In this document: positions 40,501 through 49,356 of the stretch, one piece after another | Position numbering within the stretch: position 1 is the first letter of the stretch | Layout of the letters: each line of letters begins with the position of its first letter | Origin: Oopsacas minuta | Taxonomy: Eukaryota; Porifera; Hexactinellida; Lyssacinosida; Leucopsacidae | Assembly: GCA_024704765.1 (NCBI GenBank) | Contig: JAKMXF010000233.1 | Span: 186,001-250,000, forward strand | Direction: 5' to 3' | DNA length: 64,000 nt | The notes under the pieces: model-generated | Seen by the model: only the letters and a program-made list of their open reading frames with translations | Told to the model about the DNA's origin: nothing | Databases searched by the model: none | Position numbers and translations under genes: made by a program

Positions 40501-42562
40501 GAAGTTATTGAAGATATGGAAGGTAGGTATGTATTTGAAATACGTGTGAGAACTTCAATATATCATTCAATTGTTAAAATTTGGAAAAAACATGCAAAAA
40601 TATTTAAATTATTTCTTAAAGGTGTTGATGACGCAGCATATGTAAAATTCCTTGAGATTTTTGGAATTTTTTTGTAAATAATGTGAGGACACAATTTTTC
40701 ACTAATTTACAAATGAAAAATTCTTTGAAAATCTCAACTATTCTCGAAAATAGTGACCACAAATACCATACATTACCGTTAAACTACATTTCTAAATCAA
40801 TTCTAGATTCCACAAACACCTCAACTCAGCCCTATCCTACAGACTCCAATATAGATCTTGGAGAGCTATATCAGAGGAAGAAGGAAAGGATCTCTAAATG
40901 GGATGTATTCTCTACTGGTACTGCTTCATTAGGTTATCTCAATGCTGACTATACATACTCTGTAGAAAACGTAAGAAATATAATTAGAGGAATACTAAAC
41001 GTGTGTATAATACCTGAAATTCGCATTTATTAGTCGGAAATAAATGCGAATTTCGGGTATCATATAACGTTTAGAACATCGTACGAATATATTACTCTTG
41101 TATTATTATGTCAAATTCCTACTGCATAGTTGCTATTCCTGACAGCAAGGTCACACACTGACAATAACACCGGTAGTCTGGTATCAGCTGGTGCTAGAGG
41201 GAGGATACAATTCTGGAATATTCCAAATGGAGAACTAATCTCTCAATTTTCTGCTTTCTCAGATGATAACACACAAGAAACAGTCTACGGTCTCACAACT
41301 AATAAGAACAATACAGTATTATATACAGGAGATTCCAGAGGGTATATGAGAGCTTGGAATATAGAAGAATATGGTATTAGGAAGTCTAAGAGCAGGAAGC
41401 AGCCAGTTTGTTTGTTTTCTATTCGTTGTCATTTGGAAGCTATAGTTTCTATTGAGTATATGAGAGATAAGGGATTACTGCTTACTGCTTCTACTGATAG
41501 GAGAGTTAGATTGTGGACAAGTGTAGGAAGATACATAGGTAAGTCGTCATCAACAACATTTGCTGTTTGAAATTTTCACATCGAAGCTCAAGGGGTAATT
41601 CTGTTATAACTAGGAACATGTGGAGAGGAGACTCCATGGAGAATTAACCCCTCTACTGACCTATCAACTCTTCCTAAGAAGATACCTGTAGAGATACAGA
41701 AATGTGGTTCTACTAACACTATAGATACCATGACAGGACCTGTACGGACTAAGTGGAGGTTAGTGGATTCATTGGAGAATATATACAGTGGTGATTGCTT
41801 ATTTGTAGTTCGCATAATATCAAATTCGTGTATTAGGAAGGAAATTTATGCAAAATACGATTTTCTAATATGCGTACTTCACTGTATACGAACGCAGTCT
41901 ATAACGGACAATTAGACGTTATGAAATTACATCCAACTTCCGTTACATCGAAGCTCAAGGGACCGTGATAATTACGCGATATATGCGGAGTCCGATATAA
42001 CCGATGCATTATATGTTGCTTTGACGGTTTGGGACCATATTTGTACATTTTCAGAATCGGTTTAAACGGGTATTTTGATATAATGAGAGTTGACTGTAAG
42101 GTCAAAAATTATATTCTAACCTCTAACAGAATATATAAAAATCTAATGAAAGCTTATATATTCATGGCTGTATCAGGAAGAAAGAAAACAGATCGATTCC
42201 AAGGATTACTAAGCAAGCTAGCTAGTGACAATATAAACGAAGAAGATATGATTCCTATAGAAGAAGACCTTAGCAAACTTCTAGCCAAATTCCTACAGCC
42301 TAAACTACACCGTCCTAGACACAAACAAGGGGTAGTAGTCAAGGCTCAGGATATAGAGCTATCTTCTATATACAGTAAGCTGTATACTCCAGGACTAGAT
42401 GAGAGTGTGTTTCAACCTGTACAATTTGTTGTGAAGAATAAAAGTAAATACAAACAGAGTAATGTTAGTATGAATGAGGATAAGAAACAAACTCAAAATG
42501 ATGTTAAAGATGTTTTTGGAGTTGTTTCTGAGTTGAAACAGCAACTCGATTTATCTGGCTGA
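34568..42562 (+). CDS. EF-hand and WD40-repeat protein (WDR49/WDR64/EFCAB8 type), 19 exons
   Basis: Exons: 34568-34708, 35290-35382, 35753-35806, 35878-35946, 36408-36445, 36749-36926, 37050-37146, 37199-37283, 37525-37649, 37714-37777, 38166-38406, 38773-39102, 39677-39901, 40016-40086, 40317-40526, 40688-40970, 41130-41538, 41614-41790, 42177-42562. Phases match throughout and the sum is exactly 1,092 codons. The N-terminus has two EF-hands (SADENGSDGLDLGEF; VDTNSDGTVDWDEF). Then come two seven- to eight-blade WD40 propellers (GAVALWDTKMSLL, GLDRLLRMWNP, LRGHESAILHL, DSLIKVWDIQ, GSVISVWDVETGE, DGKVKIWNF, GEIFLWNLD, GRIQFWNIPNG, DRRVRLWTS). Relatives are cilium- or testis-associated in animals, so a calcium-linked ciliary role is plausible but inferred. 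The exon 10 donor (CA|GTACTC) is the least certain join. Exon 5 uses a GC donor. Confidence 0.85.
34745..34967. repeat. Pogo-like MITE in intron 1 of the EF-hand/WD40 gene
   Basis: TAGTAGACCCTCACTAATTC on the left; right complement ATACGCCTCACTAATCTGAA. 223 bp. Confidence 0.7.
35425..35580. repeat. Family-B pogo-like element, intron 2 of EF-hand/WD40 gene
   Basis: TATCGAAAGCTCAAGGGATC on the left, internal GACGGTTTGGAACCATATTT, right GATATATTCGTGTTTGACAT. Shares the internal signature with copies at 39195, 40109 and 41932. Confidence 0.65.
35992..36145 (+). repeat. Family-C element, intron 4 of EF-hand/WD40 gene
   Basis: Starts GTACAGTGCAACATCTATAA and runs through CTCTATAATTGGGGAATTCT to AATCAATTTTTGTGCTAAAT. 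A diverged inverted copy lies at 42758-42899, past the gene's end. Confidence 0.7.
39195..39362. repeat. Family-B pogo-like element, intron 12 of EF-hand/WD40 gene
   Basis: ATTCGATAGCTCAAGGACCC on the left; GATATAACGGGGAGTTGACT on the right, the complement of the family end AGTCAACTCCCCGTTATATC. Confidence 0.65.
40109..40287. repeat. Family-B pogo-like element, intron 14 of EF-hand/WD40 gene
   Basis: CAACTCCCCGTTATATCGAG on the left; right complement TACAGTCAACCTCAGTTATA. Internal ATGGTCCCAAACCGTCAGAG is the reverse complement of the signature in the other copies, so this copy is inverted. Confidence 0.7.
41806..41887. repeat. Short inverted-repeat element, intron 18
   Basis: TAGTTCGCATAATATCAAAT on the left; right complement CAGTGAAGTACGCATATTAG. 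82 bp. Confidence 0.55.
41932..42098. repeat. Family-B pogo-like element, intron 18 of EF-hand/WD40 gene
   Basis: ACTTCCGTTACATCGAAGCT on the left, GACGGTTTGGGACCATATTT inside, GATATAATGAGAGTTGACTG on the right. Confidence 0.7.
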
Positions 42563-42981
42563 TAGATCCGTGTTATTATTGTAATCGTATGGTGTATGCA
42601 TTATTGCTATGTACTTGTGAAGATGTATTACATTCTTATTAATTCGATTGTATAATAACACAGTATATAGCAAAATGCAGGTTTATTACACGCTTCCTTA
42701 TATAGCAATGATTTCCAACCTTATCTATAAGTAATTATGGGATATATTATTCCATTTTTTCCAAATTTAGCACAAAAATTGATTATTCAAGAAATTCATC
42801 GTAGAATTCCCCAATTATAGAGGTACATTTCAATGGTGTGAGGCATAAATATCTCTAATGTATGCCCATTCCCCATTTAAATAGGCTGCACTGTACATAC
42901 TATATATATATATCACACACTTATACACAATCTAAGTACGTATTATACAATATTTTTAGACACAAAAAATAAATAAATAAT
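42563..42981. other. Intergenic between convergent genes
   Basis: Holds the inverted family-C copy (42758-42899) and a short TA repeat at 42900-42912. No gene. Confidence 0.55.
42758..42899 (-). repeat. Family-C element, inverted copy
   Basis: Read on the minus strand it gives GTACAGTGCAGCCTATTTAA, then CTCTATAATTGGGGAATTCT, parallel to 35992-36145. Confidence 0.7.
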
Positions 42982-44145
42982 TCAGAATATATTGAATACT
43001 CCCTGGGAACATCCACTTACACAACATATTCTACCATTCTTATCAATAACTACTGCCATAATATCTTTCAATACCTCCAACAGTTCTCCAATTCTATGTA
43101 TCAACACGCCAGTATTAGAGAATATATAAATACACTGATTTGCTGCATCGCTTATTATAATATTATTTTCTCGGTCCAAATCGAAAAAGTATGGATTTGA
43201 GATTTGACTTTTTAGAGATATAATACTTCGAATTAGTTGATAATCCGTTAGGTTATATATATGCATGCAGGGATTATGCGCGTCAAGCACATACACTTCA
43301 TTTGATGTTACTTTGACGTCACGCGGGTCTTTTAACTCTCCCTCGCCTAGAAACGATTTGAATCCTAGGTTTTCAGTTAGAACCTGTACTCGATCATTCT
43401 CTCTCTCACAAACGAATAAATCACCACAACTAGCAGCTATACCCCATGGGGAATTGAACTCTAACTTGCCAACCCCCTTCTTACCTACTTTCTTTAAAAC
43501 TTCTCCAGTTAGACTATGCGCTGTTATATAATTCTTACCCCATTGACAAACCAATACTCTGTTATGAGAGAAGCATATACCAACTGGTCCACCCATTTCC
43601 TGTGAGAATTTGTATAAAAACTTTGTATCAGGATTGAAAACTTGGACACAATAATGACTTCTATCGGATATGTAAATATTCCCGGAATTCGGTTCAATCG
43701 CTAGCCCCCAAGGACTCTTGAATTCACCTAATACAGGGCTGTTCGTTTCGTTTTTCTTGAAACAGCTGATGACCGGATTAGTTTTAGTTTGATAATCAGG
43801 AATAACTGGTTCACGAAGTGCATAATCTGACAACACAGTTGTGTTGGTTACGAACTGACCTATGTTTTGTAGATTGTCATAAACATCTTGGTTTAATTGA
43901 AAACGTATTGTAGTTAATTCAGTCCTTCCATCCTTGTTAACTCCACGTATAGAAATCTCGTTAGATTGATTGGTATTATCTGTAACTTTATATTCTGTTA
44001 ATTGAGAAAGATATTCAGTTTCTAATCGATTGATTAGTTTGGTTTGTTTCTCTATCAAAGAATCTATAGCTGATTCTATTTGCTCACGGATATTAGCACG
44101 AACTGACTCTAATTGTGTGTAGAAGTGGTCAATTGCTGTTGCCAT
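42982..44145 (-). CDS. Coiled-coil NHL-repeat protein, 387 aa
   Basis: A complete single-exon frame. Residues ~1-60 form a coiled coil (VRANIREQIESAIDSLIEKQ; LINRLETEYLSQL). A ~70-residue linker follows, then NHL beta-propeller repeats at ~135-385 (GEFKSPWGLAIEPNSGNIYI; LEFNSPWGIAASCGDLFVCE; GELKDPRDVKVTSNEVYVLD; DLDRENNIIISDAANQCIYI). This is the C-terminal half of a TRIM-NHL architecture without RING or B-boxes. NHL propellers bind protein or RNA, but the partner is unknown here. It is convergent with the EF-hand/WD40 gene. Confidence 0.85.
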   Translation of the reverse strand: MATAIDHFYTQLESVRANIREQIESAIDSLIEKQTKLINRLETEYLSQLTEYKVTDNTNQSNEISIRGVNKDGRTELTTIRFQLNQDVYDNLQNIGQFVTNTTVLSDYALREPVIPDYQTKTNPVISCFKKNETNSPVLGEFKSPWGLAIEPNSGNIYISDRSHYCVQVFNPDTKFLYKFSQEMGGPVGICFSHNRVLVCQWGKNYITAHSLTGEVLKKVGKKGVGKLEFNSPWGIAASCGDLFVCERENDRVQVLTENLGFKSFLGEGELKDPRDVKVTSNEVYVLDAHNPCMHIYNLTDYQLIRSIISLKSQISNPYFFDLDRENNIIISDAANQCIYIFSNTGVLIHRIGELLEVLKDIMAVVIDKNGRICCVSGCSQGVFNIF

Positions 44146-44571
44146 GGTGTAATGGTGTGTGCTTTATATTCTATACAAAGAAATATTTTGTTAGTACGTA
44201 TACAAAGATTAAATGGAATTTGAGTATATTTTACAACATATAAATTAGCCTAGAGAACTCTCGTTATATTAGAAACGGATAACAATCGCTAAATTTATAA
44301 ATATCTTATTCTTAGGCTAACAAATGTGGACTTTTGTTCACATGAAGATAGGGGAGAGTAAGCTGTAAGCTAGCACAACCAAAATTTGGTAATTATTATG
44401 AAGATCTATACGGCCTATACGTATATACAGTGGAACCTGCGGATACAAATTCTACTGTACATTCTCAAACAATTTGAAGTGTCCGTTTAGGTTCTATTTG
44501 AGATCACAGATGGAATTTTGCTTTTATATTTTCGCTAGAATTTAATCTCAATTACAAAATTTCATTAAATA
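44146..44571. other. Intergenic, short repeat only
   Basis: About 44430-44500 holds a degenerate pogo-like pair (CAGTGGAACCTGCGGATACA and a loose right end). No gene. Confidence 0.5.
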
Positions 44572-46783
44572 TTAATCTTCTATTTTCAAAACAGTTTTTT
44601 TCCTTTCTGGTACTATATCAATACTCGCTGGTTTAGAATGTATAATTCTATTCTGTTGTTTCCTCTGTTCCTTCTCTGTCATTCCTCTCTTCTCTTCTCG
44701 TGCATGATACAGCTGTCTGGGTATATGTCTGTGTTTTGCTATCCTTTTAATCTGTGGATGATGTTTGTACTTCTCACAGAGCTTTGCTTTATATTCTAGT
44801 GATTTCTTTTCTCTATAGTTTGTTACTAGCAGTTTTTCAGAAGCATTAGCTTTCCATAAACGTATGTTAGTCTCATCACTGCATGATATAATATAGTGCG
44901 CATCGAGTGACCATTTTACACCGAAAACACGTTGCATTCGTTTTGTATGGTATATTTCTCGGCTATGGCCTGAGCCTTTGGATGGAAAAATTCGTATAGT
45001 TTTATCATAGCTAGCTGCTACGAATTCTCTACCAGTAGGAGAGTAGTCTACGTCCATAACAGCACCTATATATTAGAGATAGTATAATAGTCAGGCTTAT
45101 GTTGTATGCTGAAGTTTTAAAGTATAATTATTCAGGGCAATGAAAGTGCTAATTACGGTGGAGTTAAGTTCTTATCAACTTGGTGTTTGGTTCTTAAACA
45201 GTTGATTTGCATAAATCTACACTTGGGGTCTGAGAATAGATTCATTGCTCTTTATTGCTATTATTATAAGCGAGCTGCTAACAAGAGAACTCCACTATAT
45301 AGATGAGTAGTGGAAGTTCATAAATTTCCTTGAGGAATATCCGGCAATTTGATACCAAAATTTATCATCACACTACTCAGTTTGGTTGTATATGAATTTT
45401 TCTCCGATTAATATTTCGTATGTAAATTAAAGATAAGATTTGTCCAGAACATATATACAGTGATCCCGTATAGCTATTCTACATAACTCACCTAAATGAT
45501 CTTGATGTACATTAGCAGCTATATCCAGATTCCTCATATCAAATGTGTAGAGATTAGAGTCCTCACAAGCTACTGTGAAGTGATAAGCTTCCATAGGATT
45601 CCAACAAACCTGATTAGAACGAGATTTCAACGTTAATTTCTTTAATAGAGTGGATTGTCTGATATCATAGAGCATTACAGACCTAATATAATGTATGATA
45701 AGTTTATTAGTACTATAGCAATGCATTAGGATTTAACAACGGTATGAAACATGAACTTCTCAGTTATCAGACCAGTGGTTCCCAACCTAGAGTTCACATG
45801 CAGGGGTTGATTGGGCCCTGGGTCCATGACTCCTTGGTTGTCCACGGATGACAGCAAATGGTCCACAGATGTTGGGAACCGCCATATTTTAGGTCATTAC
45901 CTGTCAGAAGCAGTGCTAGCTAACACATAGGATTCTACTGGGTTATACTTAACACTATTGACGGTATCAGTAAAACTATTAGAAGGAGTATCCCATCTAA
46001 ATGTATTGACAGGTTCAGCTCTTTCTTCATCCCATAAATCTACTTGACTACTACCACATGTAGCAAATGTACTATCTGTATAGCTATGGTCACATCCCAT
46101 CAATACCTGTATATTGCAATTAATAGGATAGGGAAGTAAGAGATAGCTATAGACTCAGTCTTATAGTAATTTTGTTTCGACCATTCTATCATCCCTAATA
46201 CCTGTGTAGTTAAGATGGTGGAAACTGGATCAGTACAGTCTCTGCTTATATTTATTCTGCTGGGATCTTTCCATATTTTGATTACTTTATCATCTCCCAC
46301 TGTAATGTATTTATCAGCACTGCCTCCAATACAAATACCACGTACAAATCCTGATTAGAACATAAGGGTAAAAAATAACTGAAAATACAAATGAATTTCC
46401 ACAAACGGGGAAACGAGTAGCAATTGTATTCAGACAATTAACTCTCCTGTATGTGCTTGTACACTGTAAATACACGTGTTTCGTTGTAAATTCCATATCT
46501 TTAGCTCTCCATCACATGCTCCTGACAATAATATAGACAGCTGTTTAGGATGCTTTGCTAGACAATACACACCATCTCTATGACCATCTAGTGAACACAT
46601 GAAAGGCTTAGCGAACACTCGGTCAAGTTTGGTAGCGTTTAACGCACGCGTGTACTCTCTACTAGCTGGGTATGGATGTAGACTGGGGCTGTAATTTCTT
46701 GAGATTTTATGGATATCATTTTTTGTTGCACGCATGTAGTTGAGTGGGTTACGAGAAAGAACTTTTATTTGTGGTTTCTCCAT
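44572..46783 (-). CDS. DCAF13: DCAF13 / Sof1-like WD40 ribosome biogenesis factor, five exons, 458 aa
   Basis: Exons (minus): 46783-46447, 46350-46202, 46106-45901, 45682-45492, 45065-44572, summing to 459 codons against 445 in human. The N-terminus KVLSRNPLNYMRATKNDIHKI and the C-terminus HPQIKRIAKHRHIPRQLY..RIIHSKPASI are Sof1-specific. Between them lie WD40 blades (GHRDGVYCLAKHP, GDGELKIWNL-type, GDDKVIKIWK, SSQVDLWDEERAEPVN, DVDYSPTGREFVAASYDKTIRIF, SDETNIRLWKANASEKL). It belongs to the U3 small-subunit processome in the nucleolus and, in animals, also serves as a CUL4-DDB1 receptor. The first intron's donor reads CAG|GAGAGT, not GT. All other junctions are GT-AG with matching phases (1, 0, 2, 1). 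Introns hold a hAT-like and a pogo-like MITE. Confidence 0.93.
45155..45297. repeat. Pogo-like MITE, intron 4 of DCAF13
   Basis: Left GGTGGAGTTAAGTTCTTATC; right complement AGTGGAGTTCTCTTGTTAGC. 143 bp. Confidence 0.65.
45773..45884. repeat. hAT-like MITE, intron 3 of DCAF13
   Basis: CAGTGGTTCCCAACCT on the left; right complement GGCGGTTCCCAACATCT. About 110 bp. Ends resemble hAT termini, but no matching 8-bp flanks are visible. Confidence 0.6.
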
Positions 46784-47003
46784 TAAACTGTTTGTTGTTG
46801 TTATTCACAAACAATTTTCTTGCTAATTAAATATACAGTATTTTTGTAAATAAATAATAACTAAAATTTTATGTGTGAAAACATTTAAACACATCACGAG
46901 TCCAATTCGGACCAAGGGACAAGCATTGAGGCCCAAAAATTGGTCAGAACAAAAATATTACATCATAATCGCATAATTATTATTAATATTTATACAAAAT
47001 GAA

Positions 47004-48624
47004 CTATGGATATTCATAAGTAATATTATGGTGCTTTATAATAACCAAAATATTGTAAACATTAACTGAGAAGAATAGAAGACCAGCTAGCCAGAGGAGA
47101 GGATAGGTAGAGTATCCTTCAAACTCGTATAAATACGCTGGAAATAACCATAGCAGCTAAACACAAGAAAATATAAGTATTATCTTTGATAAAATTATAG
47201 TCAAGAGTCAACTCCAGTTATGTCGAAGTATGAAATTGTACAAATTTGGTCCCAAACCGTCAAAGTGAGTTTCGATATAACTGGAGTTGACTGTACAAAG
47301 CTTAAGTCGCGAAACTTCAGTGGTTAATACATATTTACGAGAGTATGTATAGAATTATACCTGAGCTATTATCCACATAGAGAACATCTTCGTAGCTGTT
47401 TTGAATGAGAGAGTTGAATATGGTATTATAAGAGGTAGAATACTCAGATACCATAGAAAGTACTAGAAAATAAGTCATTATAGATCACATATGGTAATTC
47501 TATTTATGAATATAAGAACCATGGATGTAAAATATTGAATAAAGGAATGATACGAATATAATCTTAATCATATTGTTGTAGATATACGAACCTGAGAGGT
47601 GACAACTTTATTGTATGTAGCGAATACAGCTGTTTGTAAGAATACAGCTAGCTCTAATTGTCTACAGAATGAGTATCCAGTGAATATTATAAGAACGAAT
47701 TGTGGTATGAACACCAGAGCTCCGATAAGAGGTAGTAGTGATGAGTGCTGAGATAAGTGTAGCATGTAGAAGTATGGAGAGAAATTATGCTTCGTATCGG
47801 TACGTGTAATATGATAGAAATAGGTTTCTGATAGAAATTCATCGCCATAACTAATCCATACAAAAGTTAAATGGATAAAAAGGTGAAATCTTGTAAACTT
47901 TTACATCAAATAGAATCCAAAGCCAAACTTACATTAAATAGAATCCAAATGCTAATGTCAAGAAAACCGATCCAGAAATAATTCCAAACTTGATTCCTTT
48001 CAAATTAAACCAAACAACTCCTGTATTCTTCTTACCAATATACCCACAATACAAATATAACGGGAGAGCATATACAATAGGATATACCTTAAAATGTACA
48101 GCGAGTCCATATACGATAGCAGATAACTTAATCCAACCTGATTTCAAACAGGCTAATACCAGCAGTACTAGAATACACACGATAGATTCTGCATTACCAC
48201 GAGTACACACAACTATGTTTAGAGGGTTGAACAACCAAAAGCAAGTAGCGAGTTTTCTAGAATATTCTCCGTGTTTTTTACCATCAATACTGACATATAT
48301 CAAATAGCCAGCAAGTATATCAAGGATTGAGAAAAGGATCTTACCATATATGGCGAAATAACAGTTTGGTATTAAAATCCATGCCAGTAAAGGCGTGTAA
48401 CGATAAGTCTCACGTTCATACGGGGAAGCCCCATCACATACATGCTGTGCTGCTTCTGAGAATACAGTATAGTCTATATCTGTGTATTTCACTCTGAAGA
48501 TAGTATCATGGAGGCGTCCATATAGAATCAGTGCTGCTCGGATAATAACTGAGATTGTTAGTAAATTCCTAATTGATGAACTGTTTATTTGTTGTTTTGT
48601 TGTGTGATAAAGTGTTTCTAACAT
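47004..48624 (-). CDS. PIGM: GPI mannosyltransferase 1 (PIG-M), four exons, 401 aa
   Basis: Exons (minus): 48624-47933, 47850-47592, 47462-47361, 47156-47004, giving 402 codons; phases 2, 0, 0 agree. PIG-M adds the first alpha-1,4 mannose from dolichol-phosphate-mannose to the GPI precursor on the luminal side of the ER. The luminal DXD motif is present in KYTDIDYTVF (~residue 48-53) after the first membrane segment. SPYERETYRYTPLLAW, FWLFNPLNIVVCTRGNAES, AVHFKVYPIVYALP, GDEFLSETYFYHITRTDTKHNFSPYFYML, YNKVVTSQYFLWYL and LLWLFPAYLYEF follow the family from end to end. Multiple membrane spans are visible. Length is close to human (423). Its end is 220 bp from the DCAF13 start. Confidence 0.94.
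47206..47292. repeat. Family-B MITE, short form, intron 3 of PIGM
   Basis: AGTCAACTCCAGTTATGTCG on the left; right complement AGTCAACTCCAGTTATATCG: 20-bp inverted repeats with one mismatch. 87 bp, with internal GGTCCCAAACCGTCAAAG as in the longer copies. Confidence 0.8.
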
Positions 48625-49356
48625 ATTTTGGCTCTATAATAGAGTATAGTAACCTCCACAAACGTGCAAACGGGGTAGCATTATAGGGGTTTACCCAGGA
48701 ATTTCTCGGACGGCACTTTTCTTGCAGGTACTCACATTGGATCAGTGGCGGCGCTAGCCAGTATTGTGTCCTTGAAGGCTGCTGGAGTGTCATTTTCTAG
48801 TGCCCGCCAAGTACCCAGATAAACTCCTGGCTGATACCCTATTTGTGGAGATCTCACTCAAATTCCTTCCCCGAATTATTCAGGAATCAGGAAACTCCTT
48901 TTATTTAAGAATCCAATTACAAGTTGAGAATACAAATAAGAGAAATTGTTAAAATTTGTCAAAACTAACTTCACCGTTTTTCATTAATGTAAATTTCAGC
49001 TTCATCTTCAAGATCAAAGCACTTACTATCTTTTGAAATTATAATGAAAGAGATAAGCTACTCAAAAGTACAGTCCATTTTTCCGTGTTCGATTTAACGG
49101 TGAGTTGACTGAATTAGCATAGTATTATACAGACAATGGAGCAAATTTCGTGATTCATCTCTAACTGACAGAGCATATATATAATTGAATGCCATTTTCA
49201 AAGAATCGTGAAGTTACCTAATGTCTACCCAATTTAAACTTTGTATATTTATGCGTATTAGATGAGATATTAAAGAAATATAAAATCGGTGTAATACTCA
49301 AAATACCTAAATTCTAATCAATTATTCACCTAAAATATAGCTAATATTAATATGAT
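48625..49356. other. Intergenic between PIGM and MDN1
   Basis: 48690-48730 repeats the motif also found at 13505-13555 (GGGGTTTACCCAGGAATTTC). About 49082-49110 has one family-B end. No gene. Confidence 0.5.

Noticed and set aside
42029-42176. Start of a separate gene at 42029
   Set aside because: The first part lies in a family-B repeat. Coding similarity and splice phase begin at 42177, as the last exon of the EF-hand/WD40 gene.
45773-45884. Claim of a complete hAT insertion with target duplication in DCAF13 intron 3
   Set aside because: The ends look right, but the flanking octamers differ, so only a MITE-like repeat is reported.
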